NCBI RefSeq assembly: GCF_910592395.1
Contig: NC_088312.1
Coordinates: 10,106,001 to 10,170,000, forward strand
DNA from: Lineus longissimus
Taxonomy: Eukaryota > Nemertea > Pilidiophora > Heteronemertea > Lineidae
Length of the DNA stretch: 64,000 nucleotides
Reading direction: 5' to 3'
Positions 43,645-54,900 of the stretch are shown here, piece by piece. Within the stretch, counting starts at the first letter, position 1, and every line of letters begins with the position of its first letter. The position numbers and the translations under genes are program-made. Below the pieces are notes generated by a model. That model saw only the letters and a program-made list of their open reading frames with translations. It searched no databases and had not been told where the DNA came from.

Positions 43645-46600
43645 ATGGAGGCAGGGCTTTTAAGAGAAGTGCCAGAGTCTCTAAAGAGACTGGCACGTTA
43701 CATTGTTCGTGGATTTTATGGCGTTGAACATGCCATCATCATTGACCTGTTGGTCAGAAACCCTTGTATGAAAGAAGATGATTTGTTAGAACTCTTGAAA
43801 TTTGATAGAAAACAATTGAGGGTCTCCATAACTACACTAAAGAATGATAAATTCCTCAAGTCGCGTATGAAAATAGAGACTGATGCTGATGGAAAAAACA
43901 CGAAGCATAATTACTATTTCATAAATTATAAAATATTTGTTAATGTTGTGAAGTATAAACTGGATCATATGCGACGGAAGATTGAGACAGAGGAACGCGA
44001 TTCCACAAGTCGGGCATCTTTCAAATGTCCTGAGTGTGAGAAATCATTCACGGATTTGGAAGTAATGGAGTTGATGGATCCAATGACAGGGGAGCTCCGG
44101 TGCACCCACTGCGGCTCGGAAGTGAAAGAGGACGGACAGGCAATGCCTAAGACCGATGCTCGGACGCTGTTAGCTAAGTTCAATGAGCAAATAGAGCCCA
44201 TCTATAACTTATTACGAGAGTGTGAGGATTTCAAATTGGCGCCGGAGATCTTGGAGCCAGAACCAACAAACATGAAAAATGTCACGAGGTATGCTCTTAC
44301 TTTCCATATCTCGGATGCCATACGTTGTACTTTTTGCAGGTTTTAAAGAAGTCAAACGTTCATCCTGTACCCGTATTTTAGGTTCCCGATGCAAGGAAAT
44401 GAAATAATTGGAATGGTCAGTGGTGATGAGGGAATCTTTGCGTCAAGATGGAGGAAACAATCGTATTCTTTTGTCAGACATCCTGCATAACCTGTTGTCA
44501 TTATTTTTTCTCTTGTCAATGTTTCAGTCGGGCAGGCAGCTCTAGGAACGTGGATCATTCTGTCTGGAGCGGTGACATAAGGAAGAACATAGGATTTGGA
44601 GCCTCGGAAAATGCAGTGACTGTCCGAATGGACGATGATGAGGACTCTGTTGCCAAGGAGTCGAAGCCGCTGAAAGAACAGCCAATCTGGATGAAGGAAA
44701 GCACTGTAGAGGGTGCCATATCTGAACCTCTCAAGGTGAGAATGGTTTACATAGTATATCCTGTGGGCTAGGAATTCCTGATAAGTTAATCACTTTTTGG
44801 ACAATTCACAATATGAATGTAGCTTTCTGTCATACGTTGTAATCTGCCTCCAAGCATAATCAGAATTATTCAATAATTTTTGCAGACTGCTCCTCAAGTG
44901 AAAGCCGGGCCATCTGAAGCCTCTTCCCGCCGGGATGAAGATGAGATCACCAGAATCTTATTGGTCCATGAGAAAAAGAGCGCGCCACAGGCAACGCGTA
45001 TACACGTACCAACTGGAGAAAGAGATAGTGACGAAGGCGGATCGTCAACCAGTGAATCAGAAGATGAGATTGCTGCAGCGATTAAGACAACAGTGAAAGC
45101 AGAAGGTAGGGCTCTTGTTTTCATAAGTCTACGTACATGTAGTCAACAATGATTATTGGAAGTGCTGTGCAGTCACTCTTTGATGTGTGTGTACATGTAT
45201 GTGCTCACGAGTGTGATTGTGTCACATCGATCTCCAACCTCAGTTCAGTAAGGTTTCAATAGATGGAGACCATGTGCTAGTAGAAATCTTTGTTCACCGA
45301 GTTGTTTTATTTTATTGGGGGTTGTAGCACGTAGGTTTTTCCAATATTGACTTGCACTTCGCGTACAAGTAGATTAATAATGAGCACTACTGTTCATATA
45401 AAGCTGGTACTGTATGTGGCCATTCTAGATATCCTTCAATTGCAGTTTGTTTTGATAATTGCTAATCCAGATGATATGTGTAGATACTTTCAACAGTACT
45501 TTGTAGTGATATGATTAAGGAAAGGCTATGACTACTGCCTCATTTTGAGTTTGGGTCACATTCCATGAACATGTCAGACACTATGCTCTCAAAAGATTGG
45601 ATAGCTAATCTCTCTATCGTTCAATATTCACAATGCCATTGATTTATAGTAAGTCAGAATGGTCTCAGCTTAGTAACCACGATGATCTTTAACGGGTACC
45701 ACAACTCCTCCTACCTCATAGAAGCACTTGCTACGTTGTGGACACTAGCGACCAATTTCCTGTTCCTATTTACTGTAACGCTTCTCACAATATAAAATAA
45801 TTTCTCGGGAATACCTTGGATGCCTTTCTGAAACATTATTTGATAACTTAACCAAACAGGCGTCCACGGCATGTAGCCGCTGACGGTGTTGTTTTTGTTT
45901 GTTTAGCGGCCGGTATTGCTGGCAATAGGAAATTAGTTTCATTGGCGATTTCAGTCGTGTTTGGCCAGTAAGTCATCTAATGATTTTTATATGATGATGC
46001 ATGGTCAGTGGACCTGGCTGGATTGTATGCAAGCAGCAGATAACATTTTTCTACCATGTTTGGATTTCTCAACCATAACATTTGTCATTTTGTGCATATT
46101 TGAAATCTTTTTTAATACTTTGGCTGGCTTAATATCACGGAGCCAATAGTCTAAGAGCTGAAGTAGACATATTTTCTCTTTCTATCATGTTTTAGAGAAA
46201 ATATTGTGTGATGGCAGAATAGACTATTGTGGTTGACTGTCTCCACTTTGTCCACCTGCCATGCACCCAACAAATTAGCACCATCGCATGATAAATGTTC
46301 CTCATTAGAGCAAAGGAAGTATAAGTTACCTGCTCTTGCCACAAGTTATGAGACAGAGGTGATAATCATGGTTATAAATCATAATAAAGAGAAAATTTAT
46401 GGCCATAGATGCCATCATTCATGATGATCTCTATGTTAAAATTGTGACCCTGTGGAATTGGATTGAGCTGTTCAGAGGATGAAATACAATTTAAGATGCG
46501 TCTTCTTATTTATACGCCTTGCCTTGTGTGTCACTCTACATGTATCTCAGCTGGCCACAATGGTCACTGTGGGGTTCACCTCATATTTACTCTGTCTTTG

Positions 46601-49026
46601 GTATGATAGGCCATATTGCCAGATTGGTCATCAAACTCTTCAGAGAATATTGCTACACAATGTAGTAGCTTGGGGGTTTGATCTGCTAGAATTTCAGGGG
46701 TCTTCCTTGTAAAATGTTTACAATGTAAAATGTTTACAATTGATACTTGGTGAGATGTTCCATAACAATGTCCTTCTTGGACAGTTCTCAGTGTCATCAC
46801 AACGTAAACTGGAACCGATGAATGATAGATAATGGTCATTAGAAGATATTATCTTTGAGGTGAGAATCATTCAATACATCCCGCATGGACATTGCATGTG
46901 CACAGTTGTGGTCTGACTTGTTTCGATCCTCGGTTTAATCATCTTAAAGTGGGTCTTTATTTGGTCATCACCTTCATTTATACAAATGAAAATGATGAAT
47001 CATGACATGAGGACAAATTCCACAAGACCCATTAAGTAGAAAACCTCTGTCATCCCATGGTGCCATTCTGCCAAGTCCACGATCTTGACATCCTGTGAAT
47101 TTGCTTGGCCATTTTTAAGAAAGGATTGGCCATTGTACATGTTGTATGAAAAAGGAAAGTTCACCAGCTTTCGTGTTGTTTGATAACGATAAAAGTTCTT
47201 TTCTCGCAAGCAGAAAGAATTGACCTTGTAAATAGTCTATCCACTCAGCATACTCACTGGCGGAAAGTTTGGGTGTATGCCGTTTCTGCTCTCCTTGAAG
47301 AATGTTGCTGTTGATATGTCATTGTCACTGTAACCGCCACATCCCTGTTCAGTTGCGTTCCTTTATACTGCGTCTAAGGGGGTCAACTTGTCAATAAGGT
47401 TATGAGGTACATTTCACAACGATATCTTTTCAGGTGGATGTTGCACGTTAGTGTGACAAATTATGCGTATTGTGCTCCAGAGTGATGGTATACAATTAAC
47501 AAATAATATTTTTCTAAGGTAGTTTTTTTCGTGGTTGGCTGATGGATATTTGGTCAAATTGTTGAAATTGTGATGTTGTGTACCTGCATTTGAGATACAA
47601 CATATAACATTCCTCTTTCGATAGATCAAGATCTTTGACTATCTGATTAAGAAAGACATCGTTATTAACATATCTTCACTTTCAGTTTAAAATGAGCTCC
47701 ACTCCACGAGAATGGGTCGACATCCATATCGTGACTTTGATGTGAAAACTTATTTTGAACAACCTGGCCCTAATTGTGGAAAAAATCTTTCCTTATGATT
47801 TGATAACTACTTCTTATCAATGAGCAAGAACATTGACTTAATTAGCGAGATTAATTAGTGCACCGTTTTTGCAAGCTTACTCATAAAGAGAGGAGCATGG
47901 CTTCAAAGAAGTGCGTGACTGAATGATTCACACATTTACAATTTAACTTATCAGGCATATTGGGTTACAGATAAAGATGAAAATTATAGACAAAACAATA
48001 AAAATATAGGACTGTCATTTGATTAACTTATGGAAGGCCGTTTGGAAAGGATTTTCCAGAAATAAAGATTTAACGACTTTGCATGCAAGACAGGAATGCT
48101 GTTGATGAGGCCGGCCATCCCACTGGGTACAGGTGTTAGAATAAAGCAGCCGATCTAATGGCATTCTGGAAACAAATTGTCTGGCAACGACTCTCCTCTT
48201 ACATGCAAGCTCCCAGCATCTCCAACCCCCAGCGGCCAAAAGACCATAAAAAATATTGATGGCTATCTCAGTATCATAGAAAATGATAATGGTCATCTCA
48301 CCGAATTTATCGCTAGTGGAGCATGGAAGATTGCTTTCTTAAAAAAGAATGAGTGCTGTAGCAGGTTCTGTGGTATTTATCAAAGAAATACAAAGCAGTA
48401 ATGTCAGGAAAAAGCTAACATTCTGGCGTGTCGAGAAAATAAATATCTCATTTTGAGACATGGAGTTGGCTTTATGGGAGGCAACATTGTGGTGATAGTT
48501 ATATCTGTTATATCCATAGTGTTGATGTAACATCCATAGTGTTACTGTAACATCCATAGTGTTACTGTAACATCCATGGTGTCACTGTAACATCCATGGT
48601 GTTACTGTAACATCCATAGTGTTGCTGTAACATCCATATATTAGTGTTACTGTAACATCTACGGTGTTACTGTAACATCCACGGTGTTACTGTAACATCC
48701 ACGGTGTTACTGTAACATCTACGGTGTTACTGTAACATCCACGGTGTTACTGTAACATCCACGGTGTTACTGTAGCATCCATAGTGTTACTGTGTTTGTT
48801 CGAAATATCTGTGTTAAATCTTACGTTTGAAATGTTTGTCTTTTCAGCTGCAGTTGAAGTGATGGAAAGTGATGATGACGATGACGGTGTGCCCATGGTG
48901 AGCATTGGCGACACAAAGGTTCCAATTAACGAGGTGTCTGAGGAAATGGTGGCTAAGATGACTCTGTCAGAGAAGGAGGCTTACATCAAACTTGGGCAGG
49001 AGATGTATGCTGACATGTACGAGTGA
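43645..49026 (+). CDS. GTF2E1: General transcription factor IIE subunit 1 (TFIIE alpha), complete
   Basis: Four exons: 43645-44288, 44528-44735, 44886-45105, 48848-49026 (TGA), phases consistent, 416 aa (human about 439). The N-terminal winged-helix (TFE/IIE alpha HTH) domain is at about 8-110 ([20 protein letters not shown]). A C4 zinc ribbon follows at C128, C131, C153, C156 (FKCPEC and LRCTHC). An acidic segment ([14 protein letters not shown]) and the terminal helix [20 protein letters not shown] match the known TFIIE alpha C-terminus. TFIIE recruits and regulates TFIIH at RNA polymerase II preinitiation complexes. The last intron (3.7 kb) holds a 20-bp minisatellite. Confidence 0.96.
45106..48847. 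other. GTF2E1: Third intron of GTF2E1
   Basis: No exon or nested gene recognised on either strand. Contains a minisatellite at 48511-48796 and ends TGTCTTTTCAG. Confidence 0.6.
48511..48796. repeat. 20-bp minisatellite, about 14 units
   Basis: Unit CATCCATAGTGTTACTGTAA with variants at the AT/CG positions (CCATGG, CCACGG, CTACGG). It ends about 50 bp before the last GTF2E1 exon. Confidence 0.9.
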
Positions 49027-49050
49027 AGGTGTTTATTCCTGTAGAGTATG

Positions 49051-49056
49051 AATAAA
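49051..49056 (+). terminator. GTF2E1: AATAAA poly(A) signal of GTF2E1
   Basis: Canonical hexamer 25 nt after the stop codon, followed by a (GTT)n stretch at about 49084-49095 that can act as the downstream G/T-rich element. Confidence 0.7.
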
Positions 49057-49129
49057 TGGTTATTAAATTTCAATGCCATTATGTTGTTGTTGTTTTATCT
49101 TATATAATGACACAATATCAGATCGGGCT

Positions 49130-51090
49130 ATTTTAGTGACAATGTCTGTGGAAAAGATGGAAAAAGTCAATGTTCAGCCATTCTGGTTGTGACTATGTCT
49201 CTGTAAGAGATGTCTGCATGAGGGGATGTTGACAAGTACAGGCAAATATTTCCGTCATAGAGTCCATATGACCCATGGTATATTCCATTATGGGAATTCT
49301 ATCATAGATTCATCATTCGTCAACTGTCCCCATGCTCAGTCACAGTGGTTGTGACATCCTTTTGCTAATGCCAAGCGGCCAAGAGGAAACGTCCCCTGCT
49401 CCGGTTGACCTGGCTGTGATGAACACTCGTTTGATAACGCCGACGGAGGAAGGGAGTTCTTTATGCTCGATCACCATGGCTGTCCCACTCACTTGGCAAT
49501 GCCATCCAAAGAAGGAAATGTCCCTATTGTCAGCCAATGGTTGTGACACTCTTTTGGCAACTCCTCACAAAGAAGGAAATGTCCCTATTGTCGGCCAATG
49601 GTTGTGACACTCTTGGCAACTCCTCACAAAGAAGGAAATGTCCCTATTGTCGGCCAATGGTTGTGACACTCTTTTGGCAACATCTCACAAAGAAGGAAAT
49701 GTCCCTATTGTCAGCCAATGGTTGTGACACTCTTTTGGCAAGACCTCACAAAGAAGGAAATGTCCCAATTGTCAGCCAATGGTTGTGACACTCTTTTGAC
49801 AACATCTCACAAAGAAGGAAATGTCCAAATTGTCAGCCAATGGTTGTGACACTCTTTTGACAACATCTCACAAAGAAGGAAATGTCCCAATTGTCAGCCA
49901 ATGGTTGTGACACTCTTTTGGCAACACCTCACAAAGAAGGAAATGTCCCAATTGTCAGCCAATGGTTGTGACAGTCTTTTGACAACATCTCACAAAGAAG
50001 GAAATGTCCCTATGGTCAGCCAATGGTTGTGACACTCTTTTGGCAACACCTCACAAAGAAGGAAATGTCCCTATTTTCAGCCAATGGTTGTGACACTCTT
50101 TTGGCAACACCTCACAAAGAAGGAAATGTCCCAATTGTCAGCCAATGTTTGTGACAGTCTTTTGACAACATCTCACAAAGAAGGAAATGTCCCTATGGTC
50201 AGCCAATGGTTGTGACACTCTTTTGGCAACACCTCACAAAGAAGGAAATGTCCCTATTTTCAGCCAATGGTTGTGACACTCTTTTGGCAACACCTCACAA
50301 AGAAGGAAATGTCCCTATTTTCAGCCAATGGTTGTGACACTCTTTTGGCAACACCTCTCAAAGAAGGAACTTTCCTCATCATCAATCACCCTGGTTGTAA
50401 TAACCACTGTAAGACCACCCAAACAAAGATATGTTCCCCATACTTATAGTCACCTTGGGTAACGCCACCTGGAGAAGAAAATGGTCCCCATACTCGGCCA
50501 CCATATTTGTAACATTCGTTTGGTAATGCCAACTAGAGAAGGAAAAGTCCCTGTGCTCAGTCAACCTGGTTGTGACAGTGTTTCTAAAGAATGGTGTACC
50601 TGTCGCAAGGTGAATTTAATACTCAATGACGTCATTGACGCTGGTTATAAGAAAGTAATATGATGAAATGTCTGACCATCCTGGACATGGTTGTGATATC
50701 ACGCATTATAGGAATGAACAAATGCCACTCCCCAATGGGCAGACCTCGTGACATTTCTCTGAATGATCAAGGCCATCCTAAAGCTGTCCATAATCAAGGC
50801 TCGTCCATGATAAGATGTCTATTAAGAGGTAGCTTACATCAAAAAAGACATTTATCCACTCAGTCTGTCATTCCGATAAAGAAAAATTAAGAAGAAATGC
50901 TTCTGTCCCGTCATCATGGTTGTGACATTGTCTCTTTTAGCCAACCATTTCAGTTACTTCTTTTGACCATAGAAGGCGCTGAGTGTATCATGACGGATTC
51001 AGTTGTGACATTGTCTCTTAGCCGAACATTTCAGTTTATCCTTTTGGCTATAGGAGGCGCTGAGTGTATCATAACTGATTCAGCTTAGCT
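49130..51090. repeat. 61-bp satellite array, homogeneous core 49500-50380
   Basis: The core has about 15 copies of a 61-bp unit (TTTTGGCAACACCTCACAAA, GAAGGAAATGTCCC, CAGCCAATGGTTGTGACACTC); one unit is 59 bp. Degenerate units with TGGTTGTGACA motifs extend to both sides. 61 is not a multiple of three and the frames shift between units, so it is not coding. Lies between GTF2E1 and the SAM-domain gene. Confidence 0.9.
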
Positions 51091-51281
51091 ATACATAATT
51101 ATCATTTTCTCTGACTGTATTATCTTTATTGCCCAATGTTTGGTCTTGAAGAATAGCGAACAGTTATATCTATATTTTCTTATAAGGATTATGTGGTAAA
51201 ATGGGGCTAAAACCCTAAAATATACATTTTACTGTAAGGCTCTCTGCCTGGAATATTTCTAGGAAAATGGGTATTCCCAAC

Positions 51282-51471
51282 CGTGACGTCAAAATAACGC
51301 ATGCGCCCATCTGTGCAGAGCGCGTGTAGAGAATGTGTTTATACATTGTATACACATTGCGCTCAGTCAGTGGATGGTATTCATGAAGCATGGATCGTCG
51401 CTGTGGATGGATGTTAGGATTATAAGCGAAATGTAGCAGATTCTGGTGTGTTTTCTCAGTATATTTAGGAG
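51282..51471 (+). promoter_or_regulatory. Promoter and 5' UTR of the SAM-domain gene
   Basis: A perfect CRE (TGACGTCA, 51284-51291) is followed closely by an NRF1-like CGCATGCGCCC at 51298. The local CpG density is higher than in the flanks. The ATG is 180 bp downstream at 51472 with no intervening acceptor needed. Confidence 0.5.
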
Positions 51472-51915
51472 ATGTCGGATAATATCATAGAGGAGTGGCT
51501 TCGGTCGCTAAACCTTATTCACTACACGCAAGCGTTCTTGGATAACGGTTACGATGATTTAGAAATCTGTAAGCAAATTGGGCAACCCGATTTGGATGCT
51601 ATCGGGGTCCAGAAACCTAGCCACAGAAAAGAGATTCTGGACGCTGTCAGAAGTCTCAGGGAATTAGGCGGGACTTCTGTTTATTTCACCCTTGAAGAGG
51701 TGAAAGATGATGAACCATTAGTGCTGCCAGATGATGGGGACTCTGACAGGATTTACACGTTTTCTGCTGGGTCGCGTGCCAAGAAAAAACTGGACGAATA
51801 CGAAGAAGGGAAAAAGGCCCTTGTGACTTTTCCCAGGGTACAATTAATTGGCATGATAAGGGATAAATTACGAGCTGAAGAAATTGACATAGGGGTCCTA
51901 CCCTACACTAACCCG
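51472..51915 (+). CDS. SAMD5/SASH-like SAM-domain protein, first coding exon
   Basis: 148 codons ending at a GTGAGC donor in phase 0. The SAM domain is at about 3-66: IIEEWLRSLNLIHYTQAF, DNGYDDLEICKQIGQPDLDA and IGVQKPSHRKEIL. YFTLEE follows at about residue 76, and FPRVQLIGMIRDKLRAEEID at about 124-143. The NGYDDLExCKQIGxPDLDAIGV block, YFTLE and the MIRDKL segment together match SAMD5 and the second SAM region of SASH1, a scaffold/adaptor family. Remaining exons lie beyond the window, so SAMD5 and SASH1-type cannot be separated. Confidence 0.85.
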
Positions 51916-54900
51916 GTGAGCATTTATTTTTTAATGATTTACTGAATAAATGATATCACTGTCTGAAATAGCTGAAGCATGAATAAACCATAGCCTATAT
52001 ATAATATAGCCTGTATATAATATAGTCTAGGTAAGGTAAGGGTGTACAATTATACTATAGCTCCGGTACAGTTAAAGCCTCAATATGCATTGGATGTGTA
52101 GGCCTACTATCAACTCTTCAAAACTGTCGGGGCTATTAACATTATATTGGGGCTAATTGTACCACTTTACCTTACATATAGTTTTACTGATGCTAGGCTA
52201 GGCCTTTATCAATTGTATACTAGAGTAGGCTATACTAGGGTAACTTCTCAAAATGCTACAATAAAGCTATGTCAAAGGTGCAAGAAGGCTATTAGATTAC
52301 TCCTCACTACTCGCTCAACCCCCCCCCTTTGCCACCCCTCCCGATCCCCCTCCACACCCCCTTCCCTCTGCGGCCTGAACAGGACAACCACAGGGGTTAA
52401 AAAGTTATTTGTATTTATTGTTGATAGTCAAGTCACAGTGCCAGATCCAGTAGGTATGAGTCAAAAGAGATCTTACAGTTATAAGCTGGCACAAAATCTT
52501 CACACAAAATTCATTATAAATTCTTACAAAAACACTGTATGAAAGCCATTCTTATGTATAATTACCCCTTAAAAAGTCCCCTGGGATGAGGGGTTTAGAG
52601 TGGCCCCTTGGACAGAGACCCATGGAAGGGTCATTCACAATTCAACAAGATTTCTGAATGAAAGTTGGTTTTGGCAAGACTTAATTACGGTCCGGAACAA
52701 ATCCCTTCCTGCCTGGCGCGTGTGTAATGCAGGCTTTGGAAGACTGTAGCCCCCACAGGCCGTTCATTGCCCAAAATGCATCTAGATTTTCAGAACTTTA
52801 TTGTGCAGTGGCATAAAATTATATGAGAAATCTAAGCTTTTGCCCAAAACTCCTTTCTCCTCCTTATAAACAGCTTAGGCATTTTACATTTTCCTGAGAT
52901 TACTTGAACACTTGATATATAATAGCATTCATTTTGCCTCGCTCCATTTTCTAGCCTCCAGGAATACATGAACCGTTGGCATTAAGTTTCAAATTTCATG
53001 TTGGATGAGAACAAATACTATGAATCTGCTAATTGAATTAATTTACAGGAAATAATTTAGGAAAGAAACAATGACACACTACCAACCTCAATGTGTTGAA
53101 ATGGGGAGCATGAATATTACATGCATGTAGGCCTAAGTACCGGTATAGGATTCCTTGGGCCTGGACATATCAACTTCCAATCAGGCCCTTGCTCTGAAAA
53201 TTGATCCTCCTGACTGCGCTAATAATGATTTGTAATGTGGCTGCTATGGCAATGGGTTGAAATTCGCCTTAGGCCTCGGTTTCTGATGTGGTTTGAAACT
53301 TAACGGAGGAATCAAGCGTCACAGTCTTTAAGATTCATGCTGGTACAAGTAACCAAGGTGATGCGTAAACCAAAATGTACTGAAATTCACTTTGGCATAA
53401 ATGATTATTCTTGTTATAAAATTATATCAGATGCAAAATTAGCAGGTGATGTAAGGTAAGTGCATTGCTTGTTATAAAGTTGCTGCGTGTTCTCTTGTAC
53501 AGCTGTCAATATCAGACACTGGTTGAAATTGACATGAGGACAATACTGGCGGGTTTCATGCAGGTTATTTGCATGCATGTACTCTGCCATGTTTCATTCC
53601 TTGATAAATATATGTGCATTTCCTTTAATGAGATTGTCAGATGTAATTCTTTTTCATAATGATAGACAGATTTATTGCTTAGCTAACTGACTGTTGAGCA
53701 ACATGACGAAGATAAGTTCAGTATTTAAAAACGGGTCTGTATTAGTTATCTGCTTTTGGGCAATTGTAGGTATTACCAAAAGCAAGGGTTATTTCACACT
53801 TTACCTCACAGCCGACCTGTCGGGGTTTCACCATTCATTGACAATTCTTTCATTAAAATAGAAGTATGCATGAAATATCATGGAACTAATTACCCTAATC
53901 TAGTTTCGTACTTGGGTGTAATTTTCCATATCAAGTTTGGGAAGAGTATTTTTAGAATCATGTCGATTTGAGTGAATGAGTTTGTCTGTAGGTGATATGT
54001 TAACCCTCTGGTCACACTCAATATAAATGATTGAATCGGGGCCATTGAGTGGTAGAGTTTACCATCATTTTGTTTACTGGTCATGCCAATGATACTTATA
54101 TTATGAATGTGTTGTTTTATAGTAGAGTGAGCAAAACTAGATACAAATGCAACTTCTGCCGACCACAGCAATGATTCAAATCCTCTCAAGGATTAGCCAA
54201 TAAATACGAAATTTACCTCCCTCTGCTGACTGCAGCACTGATTGGATGTCCTCCATGGAGTATAGTCCATACGACAGTCACCATTATATGTGACTAGGAT
54301 GTTTTGCTTCAAACGTTTCAAATATCATTCCATGTCCTGTTCCTTATATGCAATGTTTACTTCCATCCCCCACCTTCCTTTCTCAACGACTTTTGGATTG
54401 AGTGTGTCATTATTTTGACATGCACGCCGAAATACTTCAATAAACCAATATTTACATATATGTCCGATCATCCCTGATTGATTTTACATCAAGTTTAATA
54501 CGGATGTTGGTTTGAGTAAATCAGGTCGGGTCATGGTGGACAATAAATGTATGGCTGGTTTAAAAGATGTTCAGGCTTGGCACTGGTTAGTGAAAGCTCC
54601 ACAGGAATTGCCAATATGTGGCTAGAAGTCTAAAAATCTCCTAGCAGTGTTAGAGTGTCATTAGCCACAACATCGGCTGTACTATTATAGCCACATTTTG
54701 CCCCATATGTAGCCAGTCTTAGCCACTGTCGGTGAGCCAACAAATAGCTTGTAGACTCAATCGAATTGGCTAATCTGGCAATGTATCACTTAATTGACAT
54801 CCATCAATGACATGGAGAATTTACTGACATGTACTGATGTGCCTTTATTGAACTTTCAAAATCTTCTTTTCTTCAGCCTGTTGAGTAAAATTCCAATTTC

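Noticed and set aside
49332-50449. Plus-strand frames with repeated NGCDTLL and HKEGNVP peptides, suggestive of a repeat protein
   Set aside because: They arise from the 61-bp satellite, which changes frame every unit and has stops.
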